Numbered from the stretch's first letter, positions 25,571 to 33,932 are shown. The stretch is 51,720 nucleotides of DNA from Candidatus Pseudolachnospira avium (GCA_904420025.1 CAJFTW010000081.1:1-51720), one strand, 5' to 3'. Made by a program: numbers and translations. Notes: generated by a model from the sequence alone, not told the origin.

Positions 25571-26878
25571 TTAGCCGTAAACCGGGAAGAACAGATTGGC
25601 GCTGATAATCAGCGAAACCATCATGATCAGCAGGTACGGTATGGTGAACTTCAGCATCTTCACCGGGTTAAATCCACCGACCGCGTAGGCGATCATGGAT
25701 GCACTGCCGCCTGTGGGGAAAGCACCATCCAAGCAGGAAGCAATGGCCACCAGAGACACCACTGCCCGGGGATCCATGCCGCCGGCCACCGCCGTGCTGG
25801 CCGCAATGGGAACCAGGACGGCAATCGTCCCCATATTGGACAGGAAGGTGGTCATAACAGTAGCCACCACCGTAAAGACGATAGTCACCATCAGGCCGCT
25901 GGGGTTCTCACCCAGCAGGCTCAGCACCAGATTGCCAATGAATTCTCCGGCGCCGGACTGGTTCAGAGCGGTGGAAAACACAACCATGCCCGCCATCATC
26001 CAAACCATATCTCCCGAGAGGCCGGCAATGGCTTCCCGGCTGCTCATAACACCAGAAAAGATAAAGACCACGATCACAACCGCCGGCGCCAGATAAATAT
26101 AGTCGCCCAGCTGGTTAGAAAAGAGAAAGCAAACCAGAGTCACCAGAAAACCCAGGTATACGATGATCTCATGGGCCTTGGACATACTGGAACCGTCTTT
26201 CTGCTTTCCGGCCCCTCCCAGATCCACAGCACCCACCTGCAGTTCCTGTTTTGGGATTAAGCGCCAGGCAAAAAGAGCATAGATGGTGCCGATAATGGAA
26301 GGCAACAGGCCGACCTTCAGGTAATCGAACATTCCCAGCAGCTGATTGGGATCGCCCCCCACCAGCCCTTCATAGTAAGCATTGGCGGACAGGGGCAGTG
26401 CCGCGCCCATGCCAATGGGGAAACGGCCAAACCAAATTGCATTCATCGTCGCACAAAGGAAAAGCATCTGGGAACGGGAAATACCTTTTCCATCTTCACG
26501 GATGCTCTGAACAAACAGGACCATGATCGCCATCACCGCGGTGGCCCCCATCAGCTGTGTCAGCAGGGCCACCAGGGCACAGACCAGCAGGATCAGCAGG
26601 GTGCCGCTTTTTCCCTGCACCTTGCCGACCAAGTCCTGGGCACGCCGGATCAGGCTGGTCCGGCTCAGCTGCCCGGCAATCACCAGCATGGTGGCCACCA
26701 GGACGGTGTTGGTGTTGGAGAATCCGGAAAAAACCGTAGCTACATCAATCACACCGGTCAGCGCCAAAAAAATAATGCCGGTCATAGCGGTCAGGCCATA
26801 GGACCATTTCTGCAGGAGAAAGGAAACGATCATAAAGATCATAACCAGCAGCGTCAGGATCATGTTTAAATTTTCCAA
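25571..26878 (-). CDS. SLC13-family (DASS-type) anion permease, copy 1, TTG start
   Basis: A 435-residue integral membrane protein with about 11-12 hydrophobic helices. Family-like features are the repeated hairpin regions around TQLMGATAVMAIMVLF and FLSNMGTIAVLVPIAAS, the latter resembling the SNT motifs of DASS transporters that couple dicarboxylate, citrate or sulfate uptake to sodium. It aligns end to end with copy 2. Both genes use TTG seven bases after an identical AGGAGG sequence; a frame continuing upstream to 27085 is not conserved in copy 2 and is rejected. It heads the string transporter - hydrolase B1 - hydrolase A1 - MBL - M24. The substrate is probably an organic anion, but the sequence does not say which. 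Confidence 0.85.
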   Translation of the reverse strand: MENLNMILTLLVMIFMIVSFLLQKWSYGLTAMTGIIFLALTGVIDVATVFSGFSNTNTVLVATMLVIAGQLSRTSLIRRAQDLVGKVQGKSGTLLILLVCALVALLTQLMGATAVMAIMVLFVQSIREDGKGISRSQMLFLCATMNAIWFGRFPIGMGAALPLSANAYYEGLVGGDPNQLLGMFDYLKVGLLPSIIGTIYALFAWRLIPKQELQVGAVDLGGAGKQKDGSSMSKAHEIIVYLGFLVTLVCFLFSNQLGDYIYLAPAVVIVVFIFSGVMSSREAIAGLSGDMVWMMAGMVVFSTALNQSGAGEFIGNLVLSLLGENPSGLMVTIVFTVVATVMTTFLSNMGTIAVLVPIAASTAVAGGMDPRAVVSLVAIASCLDGAFPTGGSASMIAYAVGGFNPVKMLKFTIPYLLIMMVSLIISANLFFPVYG

Positions 26879-26903
26879 AGTAGGACCTCCTCTCTCGAAC
26901 TCC

Positions 26904-26983
26904 AAGGCATCGGATGCCTTTTCGCAAAGCCGATAAAACCAACGATTCCGGTTATCCCTGTCCGGCGGGCCCTTCCGAACAGG
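26904..26983 (-). promoter_or_regulatory. leader hairpins of transporter copy 1
   Basis: Minus-strand hairpin at 26983-26957: arms CCTGTTCGG and CCGGACAGG (one G-U pair) closing a loop that contains AAGGGCCC. The same loop recurs in the leader of copy 2 with a different stem. A second small hairpin, AAGGCA-tccga-TGCCTT (26904-26920), lies between it and the ribosome binding site. Confidence 0.55.
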
Positions 26984-27032
26984 CAGTGGGTCTGGTATGA
27001 ACCTGGAATCCTGTTTCATCTTCTTGGCTCTC

Positions 27033-27099
27033 ATTGTAGCGTTCCAGTCCCCAAACAGCAATCCGAAAAAATTTGGAGAAAGCATAGAAAAAATTTATA
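27033..27099 (-). promoter_or_regulatory. promoter and conserved upstream element of transporter copy 1
   Basis: Minus strand: -35 TTGCTG (27061-27056), 17 bp, -10 TACAAT (27038-27033). Immediately upstream, 27058-27099 matches 30630-30671 at 34 of 42 positions, at the same distance from the -10. AT-rich with a central TCTATG; a candidate LysR operator. The predicted leader is about 150 nucleotides. The remaining 27100-27220 shows no gene. Confidence 0.68.
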
Positions 27100-27220
27100 C
27101 GCTGATGAAATGCGCATATAAGGAAATCAAATATTTTTACCACCGCCGCCCAGGAGCTGCCGTTTTATAAGGGAGCAGAAGAACGCCTTCCCATCCCTCC
27201 GCTCCCTACATTCTTTCCCT

Positions 27221-28132
27221 TTAAAGCCGCGCGCTGCGGATGCTGCGCACAATCAGATCCGTGGCCTCCTGCCAGTACTCTCCAAAATGAGGGATAAACC
27301 CATGGCGGGCGCCCACAAAACGTTTTACCGTTACCTCTACGCCCACTGCTGCCAACCGTCCGGCATATTCCTCATCCTCATAGCGGAAATTGCAGCCGTT
27401 GGCAGAGATAACCAAAGCCCGGGGAGCTTTTTTCAGCTGATCATCGGTGGCGTAGACCGGAGAGCCATAATGGGAGGCCATAGCCTCCTGATCTCCACCA
27501 AAGTACAGCTCCGTAAACGCCTGCTCCCGCTCTGCCGGCAAAATACGGTCCAGTCCTCCCTTTTTATAAATCGGGTTGATGATATTATCCAGCGGCGGGT
27601 ACCCCAACACCTGCAGACAAAGGGAAAAGTCCCCTGTTTCCGCTGACTTCAGGGCAATCCCCGCAGCCAGGGCGCCGCCGGCACTGTAGCCCCCGACAGA
27701 AATCCGGCTCAGATCGCCGCCCCAGGCTTTGCAGTGCTCAAAGGTAAACTGTGCCGCGTCATAGCACTGGTCAAAGGCCACCGGCCAGGGAGCCACGCCG
27801 GAGGTGGTATAATCCAAATCAACCACAATTCCACCAATCTGATCCGCCACATAGGAACTGAACATGGAATCACACGGGGCATGGGGTGCCACAAAACCAC
27901 CGCCATGAATGTTGATGTGAATCGGACAGTTCTCCATCCGGTTCTTGGCACGGTAAATGTACAGGGTATAGGGATAACCGTCCACGGTGCGGGTCAGGAC
28001 CTCCTCCTCACACAGCAGCAGGAAATCCTGGATTTCCTGGGGATACACCGGATCCGGCGCGTTTTTGGGGCGCAGGGAGGTGCGGTCCAGTACATCAAAA
28101 AGTTCTTTCTTGCGTTGCTCGGTTAAAGGCAT
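27221..28132 (-). CDS. alpha/beta hydrolase, hormone-sensitive-lipase type (hydrolase A, copy 2)
   Basis: A 303-residue cytoplasmic esterase-like enzyme, tandem duplicate of 23697-24608. It has HGGGF near residue 76 (oxyanion hole), GGYSAGG with the nucleophilic serine near 150, and HGFIPHFG with the catalytic His. AGGAGG lies before the ATG. It is the third gene of module 2, 84 bases after hydrolase B2, and is followed by the promoter of module 1. In this module no MBL or M24 gene follows, so those enzymes are shared or needed only with module 1. Confidence 0.87.
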   Translation of the reverse strand: MPLTEQRKKELFDVLDRTSLRPKNAPDPVYPQEIQDFLLLCEEEVLTRTVDGYPYTLYIYRAKNRMENCPIHINIHGGGFVAPHAPCDSMFSSYVADQIGGIVVDLDYTTSGVAPWPVAFDQCYDAAQFTFEHCKAWGGDLSRISVGGYSAGGALAAGIALKSAETGDFSLCLQVLGYPPLDNIINPIYKKGGLDRILPAEREQAFTELYFGGDQEAMASHYGSPVYATDDQLKKAPRALVISANGCNFRYEDEEYAGRLAAVGVEVTVKRFVGARHGFIPHFGEYWQEATDLIVRSIRSARL

Positions 28133-28216
28133 TTTACAAAACCTCCTACTCCTTTTACGGAGCCGACTATCCCCAACCTGTGAGCACAGCCGGCTGTTTC
28201 AGTCACTTGCACATTC

Positions 28217-29104
28217 TTACAGGCAGGCCTCTTTGATGGCACGGATAATCAATTCCTGTGCTTCCTGCCACTCTCCAGCCATCCGGATGGTAAAGCCGTG
28301 AGGGCTGTCCATAAAGCATTTAATGGTCACTTCACCGCCCATGGCCGCTATGCGCAGTCCGTACTGTTCATTGTCTTTCTTAAACGGGCAGTGGCCGGCA
28401 TTGATAATCAACGTATGCGGAAGGTTCTTCAGCATATCATCGGTCGCAAAGGCAGGACTGCAGAAGGGCAACTGCAGAACCCGGTCATCCCCGTCCGCAT
28501 ACAGCTTGGAGAAAGCGTTGGAGCGCTCGTTGGCTCCGGGCAGCACCGACTGGTAATTGTCCAGGGCCGCATAATCCAGGATCTGGAGACAAAGGTCAAA
28601 ATCCTTGGTGGCGGCGGCGCGCATGGAGATGGCCGCGGTCAGGCAGCCGCCGGCGCTATGCCCTCCAATGGAGATCCGCTTGGGATCCCCGCCCCAGCTT
28701 TCGCACTGCTCAAATACCCATTTGACCACTGCATAGCTCTGTTCAAATGCACAGGGGAAAGGATGCTCCCAGGAGGTCGCATAGTCAATATCCACCACAA
28801 TCCCGTGGGTAGCCGCCGCCACATGGGCGCAGTACATATCATCATCGTGATCCTGGGGATACACAAAACCACCGCCGTGCATATTCACGTGAATCGGGCA
28901 TTTTTCCATTTTGTCTTTGGCGGTGGAAATCACCAGCCGTACCGGGTACGCCGGGGCATCCAGGGGCAGTGTCAGCTCTTTCTGCTCCACCTGTTCCAGA
29001 AACGCAGTGTACGCTTCCGGGATCACCCTCTCACCACCTCTGTGGCCGCTGGTGCGGTCAATCACCTCTCTGTAATGTGCAAGATCCGCTTGTGTCAAAG
29101 CCAT
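28217..29104 (-). CDS. alpha/beta hydrolase, hormone-sensitive-lipase type (hydrolase B, copy 2, intact)
   Basis: A 295-residue enzyme with HGGGF (76-80), GGHSAGG (S150) and a C-terminal SPHGFTIRMAGEW containing the catalytic His. Close relative of the frameshifted copy at 24682-25549 and a more distant paralogue of hydrolase A. Because copy 1 is broken, this may be the only working hydrolase B of the locus. The ATG follows AGGAGG, 28 bases downstream of the transporter stop, and hydrolase A2 follows, so the three genes form one operon. Expected substrates are short-chain esters or amides brought in by the transporter. Confidence 0.87.
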   Translation of the reverse strand: MALTQADLAHYREVIDRTSGHRGGERVIPEAYTAFLEQVEQKELTLPLDAPAYPVRLVISTAKDKMEKCPIHVNMHGGGFVYPQDHDDDMYCAHVAAATHGIVVDIDYATSWEHPFPCAFEQSYAVVKWVFEQCESWGGDPKRISIGGHSAGGCLTAAISMRAAATKDFDLCLQILDYAALDNYQSVLPGANERSNAFSKLYADGDDRVLQLPFCSPAFATDDMLKNLPHTLIINAGHCPFKKDNEQYGLRIAAMGGEVTIKCFMDSPHGFTIRMAGEWQEAQELIIRAIKEACL

Positions 29105-29132
29105 AATAAATCCCTCCTACAAATCAAACTTG

Positions 29133-30443
29133 TCAACCGTAAACCGGGAAGAAGATATTCGCACTGATAATCAGCGAAACCATCATCAAAATATCATATG
29201 GAATCGTAAATTTCAGCATTTTAATAGGATTAAATCCGCCCACCGCATAGGCAATGGTCGCTGCGGAACAGCCGGTAGGGAAAGCAATGGCCAGGCAGGA
29301 TGCCATGGAAACCAGGGACACCACTGCACGGGGATCCATGCCGCCGGCTACAGCCGTGCTGGCCGCAATGGGCGTCAGGATTGCGACTGTACCATTGTTG
29401 GACATAAAGGTGGTCATCACCGTTGCCACTACCGTAAACACAACAGTTACCGTCAGGCCGCTGGGATTCTTACCCAAAAGGCTCAAAACCAGATTTCCGA
29501 TGTACTCACCGGCACCCGACTGGCTCAAGGCTGTAGAGAACACCAGGACACCGGCTACCATCCAGATCATGTCGCCCGTCAGGCCTGCAATGGCCTCCCG
29601 GCTGGTCATAACCCCGGAGAAAATGAACACAATTACTACGACTGTCGGAATCAGGTATACATAATTGCCCAGCTGGCCGGAGAAGAAGAAGCAGACCAGC
29701 GTTGCCAGGAAGCCCAGATATACGATGATCTCATGGGTTTTGGACATATTGGAGGTGCTTCCCTGTTTCGCCGCAGCACCCAGATCAATGGCATCCACCC
29801 GCAGATTCTGTCTGGGTGTCAGCCTCCAGGCAAACAGGCAGTAGACAGTGCCGATGATGGACGGCAGCAGGCCAATTTTCATGAAGTCGAACACACCCAG
29901 CAGCTTGCTCGGATCATTGTCCACCAGGCCGGCAAAATAAGCATTGGTGGTCAGCGGCAGGGCGGCACCCATGCCAATCGGGAAACGGCCAAACCAGGTG
30001 CAGATCATGGTCGCACACAGGAACAGCATACGGGATTGGGAAATGCCGCTTTTGTCATCATCGTTCAGAGTCTGTACAAACAAAAGCATGATTGCCATAA
30101 CCGCCGTCATTCCCATCAGCTGGGTTAACAGACCTGTAAAGGCGCAAATCAAAAGGATCAGTAGAATACCGCCTTTCCCCTGCGCTTTTACCATCAGGCT
30201 ACGGATCCGCATAATCAGACTGGTGCGTCCCAGCTGTCCGGCAATCACCATCATGGTCGCAATCAGGATGGTCGTGGTGTTTGAAAAGCCTGAAAATGCG
30301 GTAGGTACGTCTATGACGCCCGTCAGGGTCAGGATAATGACGCACGTCATCGCCGTCAGGCCATAGGACCATTTCTGAATTACGAAAGAAACGATCATGA
30401 ATACCATTACCGCCAGGGTAATGATTAGATTAATGTTTTCCAA
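29133..30443 (-). CDS. SLC13-family (DASS-type) anion permease, copy 2, TTG start
   Basis: A 436-residue membrane protein with about 11-12 helices, alignable throughout with the copy at 25571-26878 (shared LSLLG.NPSGL, AASTAVAGGMDPRAVVSLV, AYAVGGFNP.KMLKFTIPY). The start is TTG at 30443, seven bases after AGGAGG; the alternative GTG upstream would overlap that site. First gene of module 2 and nearest to the divergent LysR regulators, whose promoter lies about 160 bases beyond the promoter of this gene. Likely role: sodium-coupled import of the organic anion processed by the linked hydrolases. Confidence 0.86.
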   Translation of the reverse strand: MENINLIITLAVMVFMIVSFVIQKWSYGLTAMTCVIILTLTGVIDVPTAFSGFSNTTTILIATMMVIAGQLGRTSLIMRIRSLMVKAQGKGGILLILLICAFTGLLTQLMGMTAVMAIMLLFVQTLNDDDKSGISQSRMLFLCATMICTWFGRFPIGMGAALPLTTNAYFAGLVDNDPSKLLGVFDFMKIGLLPSIIGTVYCLFAWRLTPRQNLRVDAIDLGAAAKQGSTSNMSKTHEIIVYLGFLATLVCFFFSGQLGNYVYLIPTVVVIVFIFSGVMTSREAIAGLTGDMIWMVAGVLVFSTALSQSGAGEYIGNLVLSLLGKNPSGLTVTVVFTVVATVMTTFMSNNGTVAILTPIAASTAVAGGMDPRAVVSLVSMASCLAIAFPTGCSAATIAYAVGGFNPIKMLKFTIPYDILMMVSLIISANIFFPVYG

Positions 30444-30476
30444 TACAGGACCTCCTCTCACAAAGATATTTTACGG

Positions 30477-30543
30477 GGTGCAATATCCATTGTACCTTGT
30501 GTCCGTCTCCCTGCCATGCCCGGTGGGCCCTTCCAGGCACTGG
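30477..30543 (-). promoter_or_regulatory. leader hairpins of transporter copy 2
   Basis: Minus-strand hairpin at 30543-30514, with core stem TGCCTGG and CCGGGCA (one G-U pair) around a loop containing AAGGGCCC, the same loop as in copy 1. The stem extends with CCA/TGG past one bulge. A second hairpin (30477-30496, GGTACAAT-ggat-ATTGCACC, one mismatch) occupies the same relative place as in copy 1. Confidence 0.55.
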
Positions 30544-30604
30544 AGAAATGTTACTTTTTCCTCCTTATGCAGAAAATTCCGTACACTTTATGGTTTCTGG
30601 TTTT

Positions 30605-30671
30605 ATTGTAGTGAGAGTTCTATGCAATCGCAATCTGAAAAAACTTGGAGTTTTCATAGACAAAACTTATA
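30605..30671 (-). promoter_or_regulatory. promoter and conserved upstream element of transporter copy 2
   Basis: Minus strand: -35 TTGCGA (30633-30628), 17 bp, -10 TACAAT (30610-30605). The upstream element 30630-30671 contains the dyad AGTTTT-gtctatg-AAAACT and matches the element of copy 1 (27058-27099). Plausible LysR binding site shared by both modules. The rest of the divergent interval is AT-rich and shows no gene. Confidence 0.68.
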
Positions 30672-30752
30672 AAGAAAGTATAAAATATTATAAAAAAACA
30701 CCCCAACCACAAAAGCTCCCAGGAAGCGTGCCTTCATGAATGGCGTTTCCGT

Positions 30753-30781
30753 TTGACATTTGTGCCGATATGGCATACAAT
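30753..30781 (+). promoter_or_regulatory. promoter of the LysR pair
   Basis: Plus strand: consensus -35 TTGACA (30753-30758), 17-bp spacer, -10 TACAAT (30776-30781), about 70 bases before the first LysR start. The spacer holds a short TGCC...GGCA dyad. Confidence 0.8.
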
Positions 30782-30851
30782 ATATCTAAAGTTGGCGCTT
30801 TTTTGTGTCTTGTCTGATAAACGCAATCACAAACCAGAGAGGAGGAGTTCC

Positions 30852-31868
30852 ATGAACCTAAAGCAGCTGCCTTACTTTATAGCGATTGCGGAGACCGGAA
30901 GCCTATCTGCCGCCGCCCGGCAGGCGGAGGTTTCCCAACCGGCCATCAGCGGCTATCTGCAGGATTTGGAACGGGAACTGGGGACTCCTCTGTTTGTGCG
31001 CAGCCACCGGAGGATGGTTCCCACCGAGGCGGGCACGGTCTATCTGGATATGGCCCGGCAGGTGCTGGATTTGCAGGCACGCACCCATACCATGATCCTG
31101 GCCCGGCATAATCCCCGCAGACAGACGATTTCGATTGGGCTTTCTCCCCACCGGGGAGCCCAGGTGCTGGCGGCTATTTACCAGCCCTTCAACCAGCGTT
31201 TCCCCCAGACCGAAATTAAGCCGGTGGAAAACTATGCGCAAGGCTTTGGAGAAATGCTGGAGGCCGGGAAATTAAGCCTGGCATTTTCCACCGCGGCGCG
31301 CCCGTTCTCTCCTGACACATTCCGTTTTCTTCCCACACAGCAGGAAGAAATTGTACTGGCACTGCCGGCGTTCCATCCGCTTGCCGCACAAGCCTCCCGC
31401 GAAATTTCCCAGGCTTCCCGAATGCCGCTGAAAGAATTCCAAGATACCCCTTTTGTGCTGATGGCCCCGAATACCACTGTGGGGCAGGTCAGCCAACAAA
31501 TGTTCGTCCAGAGTAATTTCCTGCCCGTGGTGGTGTTTCAATCCAGCAATGTCGTAATGGTTAAGGATATGATTCGCTCTGGTGCCGGCGCAGGGCTGAT
31601 TCCCGCTTTTTATGCCACCCCTCATCCGGATGTGGTCTACTTCCGGCTGACCCAGCCCGGATTTCTGGCTGCGTGTGCAGTCTGGTGCAGACAGCACGCG
31701 CTGACGGAAGCGGAGCGCTATCTCATCTACCTGAAAGCGCGCCTGTGGGATCAAAAAGCCCCTCATTCTCTGACCAAGTTTCTCTGGACAGAGGATCTGC
31801 GCCAGATTTTTCAGGAATTTGAACCGGACTACCCAGATTTCCCGGAGCTGAAAGGGGGAGAGCAATGA
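30852..31868 (+). CDS. LysR-family transcriptional regulator 1
   Basis: A 338-residue regulator: N-terminal winged HTH (LPYFIAIAETGSLSAAARQ, AEVSQPAISGYLQDLERELG, PLFVRSHRRMVPTEAG) and a two-lobed co-inducer-binding domain to about residue 300, with a longer-than-usual C-terminal tail (about 35 extra residues). The ATG follows GGAGGAG. It is divergent from the transporter/hydrolase modules, the classic arrangement for a LysR activator of a catabolic operon, and overlaps the second LysR gene by four bases. The conserved element before both transporter promoters is its most likely target, but which of the two regulators binds there cannot be told from sequence. Confidence 0.9.
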   Translation: MNLKQLPYFIAIAETGSLSAAARQAEVSQPAISGYLQDLERELGTPLFVRSHRRMVPTEAGTVYLDMARQVLDLQARTHTMILARHNPRRQTISIGLSPHRGAQVLAAIYQPFNQRFPQTEIKPVENYAQGFGEMLEAGKLSLAFSTAARPFSPDTFRFLPTQQEEIVLALPAFHPLAAQASREISQASRMPLKEFQDTPFVLMAPNTTVGQVSQQMFVQSNFLPVVVFQSSNVVMVKDMIRSGAGAGLIPAFYATPHPDVVYFRLTQPGFLAACAVWCRQHALTEAERYLIYLKARLWDQKAPHSLTKFLWTEDLRQIFQEFEPDYPDFPELKGGEQ

Positions 31869-32749
31869 CCACACAGGTATTGGAATATCTGCTTGCCATT
31901 GCGGAAGAGCATAGCCTGACCCGCGCCGCCGAACGTTTTTACCTGTCCCAGCCGTCCCTTTCCCATCACCTGGCCAATGTGGAAAAAGAGCTGGGGGTCA
32001 AGCTGTTCCGGAGAGAAGGGCGTACGCTTTTTCCCACAGAGGACGGCATTATTTTTCTCAATAATGCCCGGGCCGTTCTGCACGCAGAGGAACAGGCCCT
32101 TGAGCGTATCGAAAAATTGAAGGCAGAGAAGAGACTGCACTTACAGGTCCAGTCCCCTGAGGCTATGCTTCCCTGGCTCAACAAAACGGTCTTACCCGTA
32201 TTGCGGCAAACGGCTCCGGAAATTGTAGTACAGTTTGCCGCACTGCCGGAGGGAGAGCTTCCCGACAGCCCAACCACATCCCGCCCGGATGCGGTTCTGC
32301 TCCTCCACCGGGATGCCCCGCCTAAATTGCAGATGGATCAATGCGAAGTTCTCCGGCAGGACCGGTGTTATTTTGCTGTTCCCTCGTCCCAGGGAAATCA
32401 GAGGCTCGCTCCAGATTTGAGCCCTTTCTGCTTTATTCGCTGTCTGGAAACACGGATGATGGAAAAATGGCAGATGGAAAGCCTGGATCAGGCCGGACTG
32501 CATCCCAAACTGATATGCACCACCGCGGACCTGGCCTCCGTCGCAGAAATGGTGGCTGCCGGATATGGCTGCGCCTTTCTTCCGAAAAAGAATATCGATG
32601 CCTGGAAGCCGCAGATTGCCATAAGCAAGCAGATAGCATCCTGGCAGGTGTTTTGGTCTGTTTATTTTCAACAGCCCCACCATGCGGAACATGCCGCCGC
32701 CCTGGAAACATTTTTACAGACACTCCGGGAGATTACGGCAGCGCTTTGA
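31865..32749 (+). CDS. LysR-family transcriptional regulator 2
   Basis: A 294-residue protein with the LysR winged HTH at the N-terminus (EYLLAIAEEHSLTRAAERFY, LSQPSLSHHLANVEKELGVK) and an effector domain ending near residue 290 (VAEMVAAGYGCAFLPKKNI). It starts within the stop of regulator 1 (ATGA), so both are made from one transcript. The two are clearly different in sequence, not a recent duplication. Two co-expressed LysR proteins beside a duplicated operon could mean separate effectors or a heteromeric switch; this is inference. Confidence 0.9.
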   Translation: MTTQVLEYLLAIAEEHSLTRAAERFYLSQPSLSHHLANVEKELGVKLFRREGRTLFPTEDGIIFLNNARAVLHAEEQALERIEKLKAEKRLHLQVQSPEAMLPWLNKTVLPVLRQTAPEIVVQFAALPEGELPDSPTTSRPDAVLLLHRDAPPKLQMDQCEVLRQDRCYFAVPSSQGNQRLAPDLSPFCFIRCLETRMMEKWQMESLDQAGLHPKLICTTADLASVAEMVAAGYGCAFLPKKNIDAWKPQIAISKQIASWQVFWSVYFQQPHHAEHAAALETFLQTLREITAAL

Positions 32750-32796
32750 TTTCCCGACCTACCCGGCAGCCGGAAACGAATACCAAAAATGTGCTT

Positions 32797-32833
32797 GAAA
32801 CAAACGAGGCGGAAGTTCACCCTTCCGCCTCGT
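32797..32833 (-). terminator. terminator of the GNAT gene
   Basis: Perfect 12-bp stem (ACGAGGCGGAAG at 32804-32815 with its complement at 32822-32833) and a six-base loop. On the minus strand it is followed by TTTGTTT. It overlaps the last codons of the GNAT gene and also separates it from the convergent LysR gene. Confidence 0.75.
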
Positions 32834-33293
32834 GCACATACACCCGGATCGGCTCTCCGCTGTCCTCTTCCCGGGCCATACAGAGGAAGCGCCACCCATA
32901 CCGCTCATAGAAGGACGTATGGTCCGTGATCAGGTACAGGATGGGAATGCCCATCTGTTTCATATCTTCGCAGATGTGGGCCAGCAGTTCTCCGGCTATT
33001 CCCTGGCGCCGGCAGTCCTCCTCCACATAGAGAGCACAGAGATTGGGCGCCAAATCCTTTCGGTCATGAAAATCATTTTCAATCACACCGGCGCCGCCCA
33101 GGATCCGCTGTCCCCTGACCACCAGGTACCACTGAGGGATCCCCTTCCCCTGCTGCACACAGGCCTCTATGCTCGCACGGTATTCCTCCTGGGGAACGCC
33201 CCATTTCTCATAAAACCACGCAGCGGCCCGCTCGATCCATAGGGGATGCTCCCGCAGGTCCAAAATGGTATATTTTCTATTTTGTATCTCCAT
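32817..33293 (-). CDS. GNAT-family N-acetyltransferase
   Basis: A 158-residue acetyl-CoA-dependent acyltransferase of the GNAT fold. The acetyl-CoA pyrophosphate-binding motif is visible as EEDCRRQGIAGELLAHI (the R/Q-x-x-G-x-G/A signature), preceded by the strand PNLCALYVEE; a C-terminal LYLITDHTSFYERYGWRFL is typical of the family. The substrate is unknown. It overlaps the upstream nuclease remnant by 17 bases, with GGAG ten bases before the ATG. Ends in a clear terminator. Confidence 0.87.
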   Translation of the reverse strand: MEIQNRKYTILDLREHPLWIERAAAWFYEKWGVPQEEYRASIEACVQQGKGIPQWYLVVRGQRILGGAGVIENDFHDRKDLAPNLCALYVEEDCRRQGIAGELLAHICEDMKQMGIPILYLITDHTSFYERYGWRFLCMAREEDSGEPIRVYVHEAEG

Positions 33294-33738
33294 GGCTCAA
33301 TTTCTCCACCTGTTCCCGCAGACGGCGGATTTCTTCTTGGCTGGCCGCCAAGGCCTCTGCCTGCTGCTTCCGCAGAGCCTGCGTCTCCTCCAGCTGTTCT
33401 TGACTCTCCTTCAGCTGTTCCTGAATCTCTTTCAGCTGTCCCAGAATTTCCGCCAGCTGTTCCTGACTCTCCTTCAACATACTTCGTTTCTGGTCAATTT
33501 CCGCCTGCATTTCATCCATCATGTACTGTACCGTGTTTCGATCCAGCTCCTGCAGCTCCTTTGAAAACATCTCCATTACCCCTTCTGTATTCCGGCACAA
33601 TTCATAAATTTCCTGGTAATATACTTGAAATGCCGGATACGCAAGAATCAGCTTCACGATCATCTCCGGGTCATCGGTACTGAGAAACGTGAGCCATGCC
33701 TCCAACAAATTTCCAATACCTTTATTGTGCAGAATCAT
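33277..33738 (-). pseudogene. C-terminal remnant of an Rpn/PD-(D/E)XK nuclease-type transposase protein
   Basis: About 153 residues matching only the C-terminal half of the recombination-promoting nuclease family common in Clostridia: GNLLEAWLTFLSTDDPEMIV, YELCRNTEGVMEMFSKEL, LDRNTVQYMMDEMQ, then a heptad coiled coil (LKESQEQLAEILGQLKEIQ). The frame upstream still reads family-like codons (KYLFVPLDIFQM) but meets a TAG after about 23 codons without a start or the N-terminal nuclease core. It is therefore a 5'-truncated gene; a stub could start at the ATG at 33738, but no ribosome binding site precedes it. Confidence 0.7.
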
Positions 33739-33842
33739 TTGAAAAATGTCAAGGGGAACAAAGAGATATTTCCCGCCCGGCCAATCCGTATTTTTGTTTT
33801 TTTTATGCGTATTTTCCTAGAGTCTTAAGACCTTTATTTGCC

Positions 33843-33889
33843 AAAAAACGCCGGGAAACGAACCGCCCCACAGCCGTTCTTTCCCGACG
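33843..33889 (-). terminator. terminator of the carboxymuconolactone decarboxylase operon
   Basis: Minus strand: CGTCGGGAAAGAAC pairs with GTTCGTTTCCCGGCG (small bulge and a G-U) and is followed by TTTTTT (33848-33843). A strong Rho-independent terminator downstream of the gene ending at 33933. Confidence 0.78.
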
Positions 33890-33932
33890 TCTCTCAAATT
33901 CCCTATTCCAAGCTGTTTCTTGCCCGTTTCCC

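Noticed and set aside
26879-27085. 69-residue N-terminal extension of transporter copy 1
   Set aside because: Not conserved in copy 2; it covers the leader hairpins and promoter, and a strong ribosome binding site precedes the TTG at 26878.
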